Numbered from the stretch's first letter, positions 10,028 through 19,015 are shown. The stretch is 64,000 nucleotides of DNA from an uncultured Clostridia bacterium (GCA_937907605.1 CALCYI010000002.1:62001-126000); one strand, 5' to 3'. Program-made: numbers and translations. The notes: generated by a model from the sequence alone, not told the origin.

Positions 10028-10702
10028 ATGATTTATATTACGGGAGATGTCCACGGGGACGTTGATTTTTTCAGGGATTCAAGGCTTAAAAAGCTTACCG
10101 AGGACGACACGCTCATTATCTGCGGGGACTTCGGCTTTCTCTGGGAGGGCAGCGAAAAGGAGCGCAAAGCGCTAAAAACCCTGACTAAAAAGAAGTACAC
10201 TATCTGCTTCGTCGACGGAGTACACGAGAATTTTGATTTGCTCTCACGCTATCAGCCGTATCGCTTTAAAGGCGGCAACGCTCAGAAGATTTCCTCTAAT
10301 ATCTATCATCTCTCGCGCGGTGAGATTTTCACCTTTGAGAGAAAGACCTTCTTCGTTATGGGCGGCGGCGAGAGCGAGGACAACGAAATGCGCGAGGAGG
10401 GTAAAACGCGCTTCAAGGGCGAAATGCCGAGTTCCGAGGAGCTTTTAAACGGCGCGCAGAACCTCAAGGACGCAGACTACAAGGTGGACTACGTTTTAAC
10501 CTACGAGGCGCCCGCCATGGCAAAGGACTTCATACGCCTGCACACCAACAGCGAAATGCACCTCACCCCGCTCAACACCTACCTTCAGGAGCTTATGAAG
10601 GCGGTTGAATACAAGCACTGGTACTTCGGCTCCCTCCACCTTGATATGCAGGTGAGTAAGAAGATGACGGTAGTTTTTAACGATATTATTAAGATAGAAT
10701 GA
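10028..10702 (+). CDS. Calcineurin-like metallophosphoesterase
   Basis: A 224-residue soluble phosphoesterase with the metal-binding blocks GDVHGD (6-11), GDFGF (33-37) and DGVHENFD. These fit the family that includes bis-phosphatases and diverse phosphodiesterases. The substrate cannot be told from sequence. The ATG follows AAGAAGGA. It is a single gene between its own promoter and terminator. Confidence 0.82.
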   Translation: MIYITGDVHGDVDFFRDSRLKKLTEDDTLIICGDFGFLWEGSEKERKALKTLTKKKYTICFVDGVHENFDLLSRYQPYRFKGGNAQKISSNIYHLSRGEIFTFERKTFFVMGGGESEDNEMREEGKTRFKGEMPSSEELLNGAQNLKDADYKVDYVLTYEAPAMAKDFIRLHTNSEMHLTPLNTYLQELMKAVEYKHWYFGSLHLDMQVSKKMTVVFNDIIKIE

Positions 10703-10730
10703 AAAAGAACGGCGGGTGCCGTTCTTTTTA
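10702..10730 (+). terminator. Intrinsic terminator
   Basis: A 10-bp stem (AAAGAACGGC with GCCGTTCTTT) around a 4-base loop, ending in a T run, begins at the stop codon of the metallophosphoesterase. Confidence 0.9.
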
Positions 10731-10744
10731 GTTAGTAGTTAATA

Positions 10745-10770
10745 GAAAAAGGGCGGATATTATCCGCCCT
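10745..10770 (-). terminator. Intrinsic terminator of gdhA
   Basis: A near-perfect palindrome with arms AGGGCGGATA and TATCCGCCCT is followed on the minus strand by a T-rich run. It lies 33 nt after the gdhA stop. The spacer between it and gdhA holds short GAATTCC/GCATTCC direct repeats. Confidence 0.85.
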
Positions 10771-10802
10771 GCAATTTCGAATTCCGAATTCCGCATTCCA
10801 AA

Positions 10803-12152
10803 TTAGTAAATTCCCTGCTCCATCATCGCCTGGGCAACCTTTTCGAAGCCTGCGATGTTAGCGCCTGCTACGAGGTCATAGCCGAGGCCGTAGCGCTCTG
10901 CAGCGTCCATGGAGTTATTATGAATATCAATCATTGCCTGGTGAAGTCTTGAATCAACCTCCTCGGCAGTCCAGGAAAGACGCGCGCTGTTCTGGCTCAT
11001 CTCAAGTCCTGAGGTGCAAACGCCGCCTGCGTTAACAGCCTTTGAGGGAGCGATGATAACGCCCTCGGTCTCTCTGAACAGGTCGAATGCGTCCTCGGTG
11101 GTAGGCATATTCGCAACCTCGATGTAGTACTTGGTACCGTTTGCGAGAATCTTCTTAGCCTCGTCGAGATTAACCTCGTTCTGAGTTGCGCACGGCATAC
11201 AGATATCAGCCTTTACGCCCCACGGCTTTTCGCCCTTGAAGAACGGAACGCCGAACTTATCCGCATAATCCTCGCAGCGATCTCTGCCCGAAGCGCGCAT
11301 TTCAAGGAGGTAGTTAATCTTCTCTTCGGTAATAATACCGTCGGCGTCGTAAACGTATCCGTCGGGACCCGAAATTGTTACGGGCTTTGCGCCGAGCTCA
11401 GCAAGCTTTTTGCAGGCGCCCCATGCAACGTTACCGAAGCCTGAGATAGCAACAGTCTTACCTTTAATTGTATCGTTTTCGTGCTTTAATACCTCAAGGG
11501 TATAGTAAACCGCGCCGTAGCCCGTTGCTTCGGGACGGATGAGAGAGCCGCCGTAGGAGCGTCCCTTACCCGTTAAAACGCCGTTTTCGTAAGCGTTTCT
11601 GATTCTCTTATACTGGCCGAAAAGATAGCCGATTTCACGTCCGCCAACGCCGATATCGCCCGCGGGAACGTCAACGTCGGGACCGATGTGGCGCTGTAAT
11701 TCCGTCATAAACGCCTGGCAGAAACGCATAATTTCAGCGTTGCTTCTGCCCCTCGGGTCAAAGTCTGAGCCGCCCTTGCCGCCGCCCATAGGAAGTCCCG
11801 TAAGCGAGTTCTTAAAGGTCTGCTCAAAGCCGAGGAAGAACATAATCGATGCATTTACGCTCGGGTGGAAACGGAGTCCGCCCTTATAGGGACCGATTGC
11901 GGAGTTAAACTGTACTCTGTAACCCCTGTTAACCTGCGTTTTGCCCTCGTCGTCAACCCACGCTACGCGGAAGGTAATGAACCTTTCGGGCTCAGCCATT
12001 CTGCCGAGAATGTCAGCCTCAACGTATTCCGGGTGCTCGTCAACAACCTTTTCAAGCGAGCCGAAAACCTCTTTAACGGTCTGAATGAATTCAGGCTTTT
12101 CAGGGTTTCTTCTCTCCGCAGTTGCGATAACGTTTTCAATATACTTGTTCAT
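10803..12152 (-). CDS. gdhA: Glutamate dehydrogenase (NADP type)
   Basis: A 449-residue hexameric dehydrogenase that interconverts 2-oxoglutarate plus ammonium and glutamate in the cytoplasm. Visible are the substrate-binding PMGGGKGGSDFDP (Lys126), the dinucleotide motif SGFGNVAWG and the length typical of the NADP-dependent class of anaerobes. CCTTT-complement AAAGGGG precedes the ATG. A TTGACA box lies at 12215-12220 on the minus strand, but the -10 is poorly defined. It is a monocistronic gene with its own terminator. Confidence 0.94.
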   Translation of the reverse strand: MNKYIENVIATAERRNPEKPEFIQTVKEVFGSLEKVVDEHPEYVEADILGRMAEPERFITFRVAWVDDEGKTQVNRGYRVQFNSAIGPYKGGLRFHPSVNASIMFFLGFEQTFKNSLTGLPMGGGKGGSDFDPRGRSNAEIMRFCQAFMTELQRHIGPDVDVPAGDIGVGGREIGYLFGQYKRIRNAYENGVLTGKGRSYGGSLIRPEATGYGAVYYTLEVLKHENDTIKGKTVAISGFGNVAWGACKKLAELGAKPVTISGPDGYVYDADGIITEEKINYLLEMRASGRDRCEDYADKFGVPFFKGEKPWGVKADICMPCATQNEVNLDEAKKILANGTKYYIEVANMPTTEDAFDLFRETEGVIIAPSKAVNAGGVCTSGLEMSQNSARLSWTAEEVDSRLHQAMIDIHNNSMDAAERYGLGYDLVAGANIAGFEKVAQAMMEQGIY

Positions 12153-12256
12153 AAAATACCCCTTTCAGTAGTACAAAAATTTACCGTAAATATTTTTGCA
12201 CCTTTGGAGTAGTTTGTCAATAGACATTTTAAAAAAATTTTTCTAATAACTAATAA

Positions 12257-12281
12257 AGCGGATACCATAACGGTACCCGCT
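12257..12281 (-). terminator. Terminator of the ctsR-clpC operon
   Basis: A 10-bp stem with one mismatch (AGCGGATACC with GGTACCCGCT) lies 9 nt after the clpC stop. A modest T-rich stretch follows on the minus strand. Confidence 0.65.
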
Positions 12282-12289
12282 GTTCTCTT

Positions 12290-14719
12290 TTATGCCGCGA
12301 AGGTGAACTCGTCGTTTTCAAAGTCGACTTTGCACCTGTCGCCCGCCTTGATTTTGTCCTCAAGGATAAGCTCTGAAAGTCTGTCCTCAATCTTTGACTG
12401 AATTTCCCTTCTCAGCGGTCTTGCGCCGTAGGTCTTGTCAAAGCCCTTTTCGGCAAGCGCGTCAATAGCGCTGTCGGAAAATTCAATTTCAATATCCATA
12501 TCGGAAAGCCTCTTTTCAAGGGTACGGAGCATACGCCTTGCGATTTGCTTAATATCGCCCTTATCAAGCTGATTGAACACTATAATCTCGTCAAGACGGT
12601 TGAGGAATTCGGGCTTAAAGGTTCTCTTAAGGTCGCCCATAACAAGCTCCTCGATGGTCTTATTTTCGTCGCTGCTCTGACCAAAGCCGAGGGACTGCTT
12701 CTGCTCGGTAATCTTCGTTGCGCCTACGTTAGAGGTCATTATGATTATCGAGTTTTTAAAGGATACCTTACGTCCCTGGGAGTCGGTCAGTACGCCGTCC
12801 TCAAGAATCTGAAGAAGCATATTGAAAACGTCGGGGTGAGCCTTTTCAATCTCGTCGAAAAGCACCACGCTGTAAGGCTTGCGACGGATTTTCTCCGTGA
12901 GCTGTCCGCCCTCCTCAAAGCCTACGTAGCCCGGGGGCGAACCGATTAATTTCGACACGGTATGCTTTTCCATATACTCGCTCATATCAAGCTTGATAAT
13001 CGCGTTTTCGTCGCCGAACATCGCCTCGGCAAGAGTCTTACAGAGCTCTGTTTTACCAACGCCCGTGGGACCGAGGAAGATAAACGAGCCTATCGGTCTG
13101 TTCGGGTTTTTGAGTCCTACCCTGCCGCGTCTGATAGCCTTTGAGATTGAACTTACCGCCTTATCCTGACCGACTATTCTTTCGTGCAGGATATTCTCCA
13201 TATTGAGCAGCCTATCGCTCTCCTCCCTTGAAAGCTCGGACACGGGGATACCCGTCCACGAGGATACCACCGCCGCAATCTCGTCGGTAGTAACTGACTT
13301 TACGTCGTGTGACGAGGAGTTCTTCCACTTGTCCTTTTCGCCCGAGAGTAAGTCCTGAAGCTTGCTTTGATTATCGCGAAGCTTCGCCGCGTTTTCGTAA
13401 TCCTGGGCGGTAATTGCGCTCTGCTTTTCCTGCTCAAGCCGCTTGATTTCCTCCTCCATATCCTTAAGGTTCTGTGGGAGAGTGTAGGCGTTGAGCCTTA
13501 CGATAGAAGCAGCCTCGTCGATAAGGTCAATCGCCTTGTCGGGAAGAAAGCGGTCTGCAATATACCTTGCGGACATCTTAACCGCGTTTTCAATCGCCTC
13601 GTCGGTAATCTTAACCTTATGGTGCGCCTCGTACTTATCGCGCAGCCCCTTTAGGATTTCAACGGTTTCCTCCTCCGTGGGCTCGCCGACTGTAACGGGC
13701 TGGAAACGCCTTTCAAGCGCCGCGTCCTTTTCAATATTCTTTCTGTACTCGTCGATAGTGGTCGCGCCGATTACCTGAATATCGCCCCTTGCGAGCGACG
13801 GCTTGAGGATATTAGCCGCGTCAACCGCGCCCTCTGCTGCGCCCGCGCCCATAATGTTATGGACCTCGTCTATGAAAAGGATTACGTCCTTTGCGCTCTT
13901 TACCTCGTCCATAGCCTTTTTGATACGCTCCTCAAAGTCGCCCCTGTACTTAGTACCCGCGACCATTGAGGTTAAATCGAGCGCTACGATTTTCTTACCC
14001 GCAAGCAGCTCGGGCACCTCGTCCTGAACGATTTTAAGCGCAAGTCCCTCCGCAATAGCGGTCTTGCCCACGCCGGGCTCGCCGATTAAGCAGGGGTTGT
14101 TCTTGTTACGCCTTGAGAGTATCTGCACAACCCTCTGGATTTCCTTCTCCCTGCCTATAACCGGGTCGATTTTGCCCTCGCGCGCAAGCTCGGTCAAATC
14201 CTTTCCGAACTCGTCGAGGGTGGGCGTTTTGCTCTTGCCCTTTCTGCCCTGCTTTGCGCCCCTTGAGGCGTCGCCCTCGCTCTCGGAAATAGAGGTTGCA
14301 ATCTCCTCGATAAGCTGTCTTTCGTCCACGCCGAGCTCGTTTAAAAACTTAACTGCGTAGGAGTCGCCCTCGTTTACAAGCGCGATTAAAATATGCTCGG
14401 TGGATACGAACGAATGGCGCATACCCCTTGCAATCTGAAAGCTCATCTCGAGTATTCTCTTCAACCTCGGGGTGAAGTCGTCGGGGCTGAGCCTCGTCGG
14501 GTTTCCGACTCCGATTTCGCTTCTGATAAGGGAGTCGATATCGTTTTCGGTAACGCCCCTTTCAATAAGAGCGTTAGCACCGATTCCGCTGCCCTCCTTA
14601 ATCAGACCGATTAATATATGCTCGCTGCCGATATAGTTATGGCCGTAATTCTCGGCAGCCTTTATCGCGAGGTTAAGCACCTCGTTTGCCTTTTGTGTAA
14701 ATGAATTAAATCTGTACAT
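12290..14719 (-). CDS. clpC: ClpC-type AAA+ unfoldase
   Basis: An 809-residue Hsp100 ATPase that unfolds proteins for ClpP. In order it has a double Clp N-domain (1-145), a first AAA module with GEPGVGKTA, a UVR-containing middle domain (about 405-450) and a second AAA module with GPTGVGKTE. The UVR-type middle domain marks ClpC rather than ClpB. It is the last gene of ctsR-mcsA-mcsB-clpC, 30 nt after mcsB, and should be released from CtsR repression by heat or protein stress. Confidence 0.95.
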   Translation of the reverse strand: MYRFNSFTQKANEVLNLAIKAAENYGHNYIGSEHILIGLIKEGSGIGANALIERGVTENDIDSLIRSEIGVGNPTRLSPDDFTPRLKRILEMSFQIARGMRHSFVSTEHILIALVNEGDSYAVKFLNELGVDERQLIEEIATSISESEGDASRGAKQGRKGKSKTPTLDEFGKDLTELAREGKIDPVIGREKEIQRVVQILSRRNKNNPCLIGEPGVGKTAIAEGLALKIVQDEVPELLAGKKIVALDLTSMVAGTKYRGDFEERIKKAMDEVKSAKDVILFIDEVHNIMGAGAAEGAVDAANILKPSLARGDIQVIGATTIDEYRKNIEKDAALERRFQPVTVGEPTEEETVEILKGLRDKYEAHHKVKITDEAIENAVKMSARYIADRFLPDKAIDLIDEAASIVRLNAYTLPQNLKDMEEEIKRLEQEKQSAITAQDYENAAKLRDNQSKLQDLLSGEKDKWKNSSSHDVKSVTTDEIAAVVSSWTGIPVSELSREESDRLLNMENILHERIVGQDKAVSSISKAIRRGRVGLKNPNRPIGSFIFLGPTGVGKTELCKTLAEAMFGDENAIIKLDMSEYMEKHTVSKLIGSPPGYVGFEEGGQLTEKIRRKPYSVVLFDEIEKAHPDVFNMLLQILEDGVLTDSQGRKVSFKNSIIIMTSNVGATKITEQKQSLGFGQSSDENKTIEELVMGDLKRTFKPEFLNRLDEIIVFNQLDKGDIKQIARRMLRTLEKRLSDMDIEIEFSDSAIDALAEKGFDKTYGARPLRREIQSKIEDRLSELILEDKIKAGDRCKVDFENDEFTFAA

Positions 14720-14749
14720 AAGTCATTCCTCCTTTGCAAAGCAAGGGAA

Positions 14750-15751
14750 TCACTTAAGAATTTCCCTCACCTTCTGCGCTCTGATTTTAGCGCACTCAAG
14801 CCCGTCAATTTCCGCATTTGAGCCTGAGATTATCGACGCATCCTGAAGCGTATGCATCATTTCACCTATAGTTTTATAATCGACGTCGAGGTATCCCAGA
14901 GCGCTGCCGAGCCTGAGGAGCGATACGTATTCAAGGAATTCGCCCCTCTCAAGCTTCCTCGCGGTTTTCATAATACCGAGAGTACGGTAGATTCTGTCCT
15001 CAAATTCAACGTCCTTTTTAAGCTCCTCTCGCGCTGCTCTTTCCTGCTTTACAAGCTGGTCGCAGATAGCAGTGAGGTTATCCATAGCGTTCTTTTCCGT
15101 TATGCCGAGCGTTACGCCGTTTGAGAGAATATAGATATCGCCCGCGCCGTTTCTGTAAAGCTCCCGAAGCGTTAGCCCGAGCTTACTTACCATAGCGGAG
15201 AGCCTGTATATAGCTTTCTGCCTTGCAAGCGCGGGGAGGTGAAGCGCAAAGCTTACCTTAAGCCCCGTTCCGAGATTCATAGGCGACGCGGTTAAAAAGC
15301 CGAGCCTGTCGGAATACGCGAGCTTAAACGCCGAGATAAAGATATCGTCAAGCGCGTTCGCTTTATTATATGCGGTAAATAGGTCCTGACCTGCGGAAAA
15401 GGCGTTAATTTTAATATGGTCCTCCTCGCAGAGCATTATGGACACGTCGCCTTCCTTAGAGAGCATGAACGAAGCCTTATCCTTAAGCCTTAAAAATTCC
15501 TTGCTGATAAGCTGCTTTTCAGCGTAAGACGCCGACTCGGCGTTAGAAAGCTCGTTGAGGTTAATAAGGTCAAACTCGTTTGCAAGAGGCGAGCTTTTAA
15601 CCGTCGCATATATTTTCTTGCATACGCTCTTTCTTATATCCGCGCTCATCCTTGAGGGGAACGGAGAATTGGCTAAATTCCTTGCAAGACGTACTCTTGA
15701 AAAGAGCACTACGTCGCTGTTATTGCCTTCGCCCTGATACCATTTTGACAT
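14750..15751 (-). CDS. mcsB: Protein-arginine kinase McsB
   Basis: A 333-residue member of the guanido-kinase fold. In Bacillus the homologue phosphorylates arginines on CtsR and on damaged proteins, marking them for ClpC-ClpP. The N-terminal SRVRLARNL nucleotide-binding block and the long catalytic domain are visible. The gene starts 1 nt after the mcsA stop, with AAGGAGG inside the mcsA end. Confidence 0.93.
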   Translation of the reverse strand: MSKWYQGEGNNSDVVLFSRVRLARNLANSPFPSRMSADIRKSVCKKIYATVKSSPLANEFDLINLNELSNAESASYAEKQLISKEFLRLKDKASFMLSKEGDVSIMLCEEDHIKINAFSAGQDLFTAYNKANALDDIFISAFKLAYSDRLGFLTASPMNLGTGLKVSFALHLPALARQKAIYRLSAMVSKLGLTLRELYRNGAGDIYILSNGVTLGITEKNAMDNLTAICDQLVKQERAAREELKKDVEFEDRIYRTLGIMKTARKLERGEFLEYVSLLRLGSALGYLDVDYKTIGEMMHTLQDASIISGSNAEIDGLECAKIRAQKVREILK

Positions 15752-15752
15752 C

Positions 15753-16277
15753 TTATTTCTCCTCCTTTGTGAGCTCGTTAATCTTATCCCTTAATACCGC
15801 GGCGTCCTCAAAGCGCTGCTCCTGAATGGCGGTTTTAAGCTCAGCCTTGAGCTTTTCAACCTCGTTTTCGCTCTTTTCCTCCTCGGGCGCTTCCTCCTCG
15901 GTATAGCTTACGCTCTTGCCGATATGCTTAGTCCTTCCGTGGAGTCTTTCTATACTCGGCTCAAGCCTGCTCTCGAACTTTTCGTAGCAGTGGTCGCAGC
16001 CGACTCTGCCCGAATTTACGATGTCGTTAAAAGTCGAGCCGCAGTAGGTACAGCGATCTATTCCCGTGAGAGTATTAAACGCCGATACGCCCGCGGTCAG
16101 AAGATTACCGAAGAGCGAATCCGTACCGAAGGCGGAGAAGGGCTCAAACTCAAATTCCTTCATTACGCCGAGCTCCCTTGCACATTCCTCGCAAAGATAC
16201 AGCTCTTCCTTTTTTCCGTTTATATTCCTCTTGATATGAGTATTTGCTTCTCTTTCATTACAGTGTTGACATTTCAT
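15753..16277 (-). CDS. mcsA: McsA, zinc-finger activator of McsB
   Basis: A 174-residue protein with two pairs of zinc-binding Cys motifs (CQHC with CEEC; CTYC with CDHC) and a C-terminal UVR motif around 140-172. In Bacillus the homologue activates McsB and binds metals. The ATG at 16277 is chosen because GGAGG lies 8 nt before it. A GTG 9 nt further upstream overlaps that site and is less likely. Confidence 0.93.
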   Translation of the reverse strand: MKCQHCNEREANTHIKRNINGKKEELYLCEECARELGVMKEFEFEPFSAFGTDSLFGNLLTAGVSAFNTLTGIDRCTYCGSTFNDIVNSGRVGCDHCYEKFESRLEPSIERLHGRTKHIGKSVSYTEEEAPEEEKSENEVEKLKAELKTAIQEQRFEDAAVLRDKINELTKEEK

Positions 16278-16292
16278 TATGAACACCTCCTA

Positions 16293-16742
16293 TTAATTAA
16301 CATATGAAATCAACATCTTCTTTAATAAGGTTGCCCTTATTCTGTTTGCCGTATCCCTGTCAATTTCCTTAAAATTAACCTCGGCTAAGACAGAAAGCAT
16401 TATTTTCGCGGCTCTGTCGTCGATAAGGCTCTGATAGCTGAGGTTGTAGATATGCGCCCTTGCGCTCCTCTCGTCGATAGTATCGCCTATCGAATTTATC
16501 AGCCCCATTATCGCGGAGTCCTTGCTCCCCGCGCGGGATATAAGGATATAGCCTCCGCCGCCCCTGCGGCTTTCGATTCTGTATCCCGCCTCGGGCGTAA
16601 AGCGCGAGGTTATTACGTAGTTAATCTGGCTGGGGACGCAGCCGAGCCTGTTGGCTAAATCGTTACGCTGAATCTGTACCGTCGACGTCTGGTCGTCGAA
16701 CATATCGAGTATCATATCAGCTATTAAATCGCTCATTTTCAT
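16293..16742 (-). CDS. ctsR: Heat-shock repressor CtsR
   Basis: A 149-residue repressor with the typical CtsR start (SDLIADMI), the winged-helix DNA-binding part (RNDLANRLGCVPSQINYVI) with the conserved glycine-rich wing (RRGGGGYI), and the C-terminal dimer domain. It is the first gene of the operon. Two sequences matching the CtsR heptad pattern flank its promoter, so autoregulation is expected. Confidence 0.94.
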   Translation of the reverse strand: MKMSDLIADMILDMFDDQTSTVQIQRNDLANRLGCVPSQINYVITSRFTPEAGYRIESRRGGGGYILISRAGSKDSAIMGLINSIGDTIDERSARAHIYNLSYQSLIDDRAAKIMLSVLAEVNFKEIDRDTANRIRATLLKKMLISYVN

Positions 16743-16784
16743 TTTTCAATCATCCTCTTTCCAAAGAGATTGGCCAAATTAGTC

Positions 16785-16801
16785 TTTGACTTTCTTTAAC
16801 C
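16785..16801 (-). promoter_or_regulatory. CtsR operator 1
   Basis: On the minus strand GGTTAAA, three bases, AGTCAAA. The CtsR consensus is a direct heptad RGTCAAA repeated after three bases; only one base departs. It lies just downstream of the -10 box, where bound repressor would block initiation. Confidence 0.75.
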
Positions 16802-16810
16802 TTCGAGTAT

Positions 16811-16839
16811 GTTATAGCACAAAGATCAAGAAAAGTCAA
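16811..16839 (-). promoter_or_regulatory. Sigma-A promoter of the ctsR operon
   Basis: On the minus strand TTGACT (16834-16839), a 17-bp spacer and TATAAC (16811-16816). It lies about 70 bp before ctsR, between two CtsR-like sites. Confidence 0.8.
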
Positions 16840-16858
16840 TACTTTTTTCTAAAAAATT

Positions 16859-16875
16859 TTTGACTTTTTCTGACT
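16859..16875 (-). promoter_or_regulatory. CtsR operator 2
   Basis: On the minus strand AGTCAGA, three bases, AGTCAAA. It has one departure from the heptad consensus and lies about 20 bp upstream of the -35 box. Confidence 0.6.
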
Positions 16876-16892
16876 TTACAAAGCAAAAAGAA

Positions 16893-16917
16893 AAAACGCT
16901 GAAAACATCAGCGTTTT
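16893..16917 (-). terminator. Terminator of the ireB operon
   Basis: A 10-bp perfect stem (AAAACGCTGA with TCAGCGTTTT) overlaps the stop of the 16916-17251 gene. Ts follow on both strands, so it may stop both converging transcripts. Confidence 0.85.
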
Positions 16918-17251
16918 AGCCTTTTTTAAGCTGTCTTTCAAGCCATGCAGCCCCGAGGTCAAGCGCGGTAAACAGACCGTTTTTCTCGCTCTTTTTAATA
17001 ATTCTGTCCTTGGGTGAAATAGTTTCGTCGGTTGCGATAAGCTGTACTCCGACTAAATCGGCAATCTTGGTATTCCCTTCCTCCTTCTCGCTCTTGACGG
17101 TCAGGCAGACTACATAGGGGTCGTTAATATCGCCGTAGTAAAGGCTCTTTCCCGAGCGAACGAGGGGCTTTCCCTTGTACTCGAAGAATTCGCTCTTCTT
17201 CTCTGCTTTAGGCTCAGACTTCTTAGAAGCAGTCTTTTTTTCCTCTGCCAT
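16916..17251 (-). CDS. Conserved-looking hypothetical protein behind ireB
   Basis: A 111-residue soluble protein I cannot assign. The first 20 residues are Lys/Ala/Glu-rich and probably disordered. A compact region follows (EYKGKPLVRSGKSLYYGD... to AAWLERQLKKG) with alternating hydrophobic pattern suggesting small beta strands and a final helix. It lies 24 nt after ireB and shares its terminator. In many Firmicutes ireB is followed by ruvX and a DUF1292 gene; this protein does not visibly match either. AAGGAGG precedes the ATG. Confidence 0.7.
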   Translation of the reverse strand: MAEEKKTASKKSEPKAEKKSEFFEYKGKPLVRSGKSLYYGDINDPYVVCLTVKSEKEEGNTKIADLVGVQLIATDETISPKDRIIKKSEKNGLFTALDLGAAWLERQLKKG

Positions 17252-17275
17252 TTAAAAGTCCTCCTTTATTTTTTC

Positions 17276-17518
17276 TTATCCTAAGTAGGACTTTACCATT
17301 TCAGCAAGAAGCTCGTCTCTGTCGATACGGCGGATAAGACTTCTTGCGTTTTTATGAGTCGTTATATAGGTAGGATCCTCGGAGAGAATGTAGCCGACTA
17401 TCTGGTTAATCGGGTTATAGCCCTTTTCCTGAAGCGCGTCAAAAACCTGCGTTAAGGTCTCCTTCATAACGTCGTCATTATCGTTACCGATTTTAAAAGT
17501 CATTGTCTTACCGGTCAT
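17276..17518 (-). CDS. ireB: IreB family regulatory phosphoprotein
   Basis: An 80-residue protein matching the UPF0297/IreB family, with the hallmark GYNPINQIVGYILSEDP and the C-terminal ARSLIRRIDRDELL. In Enterococcus IreB is phosphorylated by the PASTA kinase IreK and affects cell-envelope stress resistance. The start is set at 17518 because GGAGGTGA lies just before that ATG. An ATG 24 nt further upstream overlaps this ribosome site. Confidence 0.9.
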   Translation of the reverse strand: MTGKTMTFKIGNDNDDVMKETLTQVFDALQEKGYNPINQIVGYILSEDPTYITTHKNARSLIRRIDRDELLAEMVKSYLG

Positions 17519-17573
17519 AGTAAAGTCACCTCCATACTTCATATATTAATCCATATTAGACTTATACTCATAC

Positions 17574-17602
17574 ATTATAAACATATTTTCGAAAAAATAC
17601 AA
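17574..17602 (-). promoter_or_regulatory. Sigma-A promoter of ireB
   Basis: On the minus strand TTGTAT (17597-17602), 17 bp, TATAAT (17574-17579), about 55 bp before the ireB start and divergent from the pheST promoter. Confidence 0.65.
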
Positions 17603-17641
17603 TACTTTTTATTTATTTTTATTATAAAACCGTCAAAAAAC

Positions 17642-17670
17642 TTGACATTATTTCACTTCGAGGGTATAAT
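17642..17670 (+). promoter_or_regulatory. Consensus sigma-A promoter of pheST
   Basis: TTGACA (17642-17647), exactly 17 bp, TATAAT (17665-17670): a perfect consensus. It starts the T-box leader about 270 nt before pheS. Confidence 0.92.
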
Positions 17671-17719
17671 TTTTTATAATGTTTAATAATTATAATGCTT
17701 TGAATCAGTATAAGTAGGT

Positions 17720-17928
17720 ATTGTTTCGCCCTTTAAGAGAGCGCGCGGGCGGTGAAAGCGCGCAGGAGTACAATGCTGAATTTCAGCTGAGGAGCACTCT
17801 GTGAGAAACTAAGCAGAGCGTATGTACTGCGTTAAAGTATATGAGCGACAGGGGCTTTATATTACCCCTGTAATTTGAGTGGTACCACGGAAATACTTCC
17901 GCCTCATAGTGAGGCGGTTTTTTATTTA
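17720..17928 (+). promoter_or_regulatory. T-box riboswitch (tRNA-Phe) with terminator
   Basis: The leader holds a long stem I with the AAGAGAG start and a GGTGAAAGC element. The TTC at 17782-17784 (in GAATTTCAGC) is a likely Phe specifier codon. The conserved T-box GAGTGGTACCACGG is at 17877-17890. It ends in a terminator, CCGCCTCA paired with TGAGGCGG (17899-17917), plus a T run. Uncharged tRNA-Phe would favour the antiterminator. This fills the gap between ireB and pheS. Confidence 0.93.
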
Positions 17929-17944
17929 TCAGGAGGAAAACACT

Positions 17945-18997
17945 ATGGACAAGATTTCGGAACTTAAAGCCCGCTTTGAGCAGGAGCTCAGCGCTATTTC
18001 CGAATTATCCGAGCTTGAGGAGGTCAGGGTTGCCTACCTCGGCAAAAAGGGCTCGGTAACCGACCTTTTAAAAGGTATGAAGGAGCTTTCAAACGAGGAG
18101 AAAAAGACCTTCGGTCAGAAGGTGAACGAGCTCAAGGGTGCGGTTGCGCAGAAGATTGCGGATAAGACCGAGCAGCTTAAGGAGGCGCAGGTGCAAAGGG
18201 AAATCGAGCTTATGCCCGAGTTTGACCTTTCCCTTCCCGCAAAGACGGCTAGGGGCTCCTATCATCCGATTACCCTCGTTCAGCGCCAGTGCGAGCAGAT
18301 ATTCAAATCAATGGGCTTCACCGTTGAGGATTACAGCGAGGTTGTAACGGACTACGAATGCTTTGAGTCGGTTAATATCCCGAAGGACCACCCCGCGCGC
18401 GATATGCAGGATACCTATTATCTCACCAACGGTCAGCTTTTAAAATCCCAGACCTCCGCGGCGCAGAACGCTATACTCAGAAAGTATAAGAAGGGGCTCG
18501 TTGAGGACGGCGTGCCGATTAAGGCAATCTTCCCTGGCCGCTGCTTCCGTAACGAAGCTACCGACAACTGCCACGAAAATACCTTCTTCCAGATGGAAGG
18601 CATGATGGTCGACAAGGATATTTCAATCTCGAACCTCATTTACTTTATGAAAACGATGCTCTCCGAGGTTTTCCAGAGGGACATCAAGGTAAGGCTCCGT
18701 CCGGGCTTCTTCCCGTTCGTAGAGCCGGGCTTTGAGCTTGATATAAGCTGTCTTATCTGCGGTGGCGAGGGCTGCTCAAGCTGTAAGCACAGCGGCTGGC
18801 TGGAGCTTTGCCCCTGCGGAATGATTCACCCCGAGGTACTGCGTATGGGCGGTATTGACCCCGAGGAGTACACGGGCTTTGCGTTCGGTCTCGGACTCAC
18901 GAGGCTCGTAATGATGAAATACGGCATAAGCGATATACGCGACCTCAACAGCGGCAGCCTCAAGGTTATGGCGCAGTTCACGGACGACGAGGAATAA
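17945..18997 (+). CDS. pheS: Phenylalanyl-tRNA synthetase alpha subunit
   Basis: A 350-residue subunit of the heterotetrameric enzyme that charges tRNA-Phe. It has the N-terminal coiled-coil tRNA-binding arm, motif 2 (FPGRCFRNEATDNCHE) and motif 3 (GFAFGLGLTRLVM). The sequence CLICGGEGCSSCKHSGWLEL is the family's Cys-bearing loop. The start is the ATG at 17945, eight bases after AGGAGG; the frame is open further upstream only because it crosses the T-box. Confidence 0.96.
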   Translation: MDKISELKARFEQELSAISELSELEEVRVAYLGKKGSVTDLLKGMKELSNEEKKTFGQKVNELKGAVAQKIADKTEQLKEAQVQREIELMPEFDLSLPAKTARGSYHPITLVQRQCEQIFKSMGFTVEDYSEVVTDYECFESVNIPKDHPARDMQDTYYLTNGQLLKSQTSAAQNAILRKYKKGLVEDGVPIKAIFPGRCFRNEATDNCHENTFFQMEGMMVDKDISISNLIYFMKTMLSEVFQRDIKVRLRPGFFPFVEPGFELDISCLICGGEGCSSCKHSGWLELCPCGMIHPEVLRMGGIDPEEYTGFAFGLGLTRLVMMKYGISDIRDLNSGSLKVMAQFTDDEE

Positions 18998-19015
18998 GAA
19001 AGGAGAGTGAATTAA

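Noticed and set aside
17879..17944. Longer N-terminus for pheS
   Set aside because: The extra codons cross the T-box and its terminator. AGGAGG marks the ATG at 17945.
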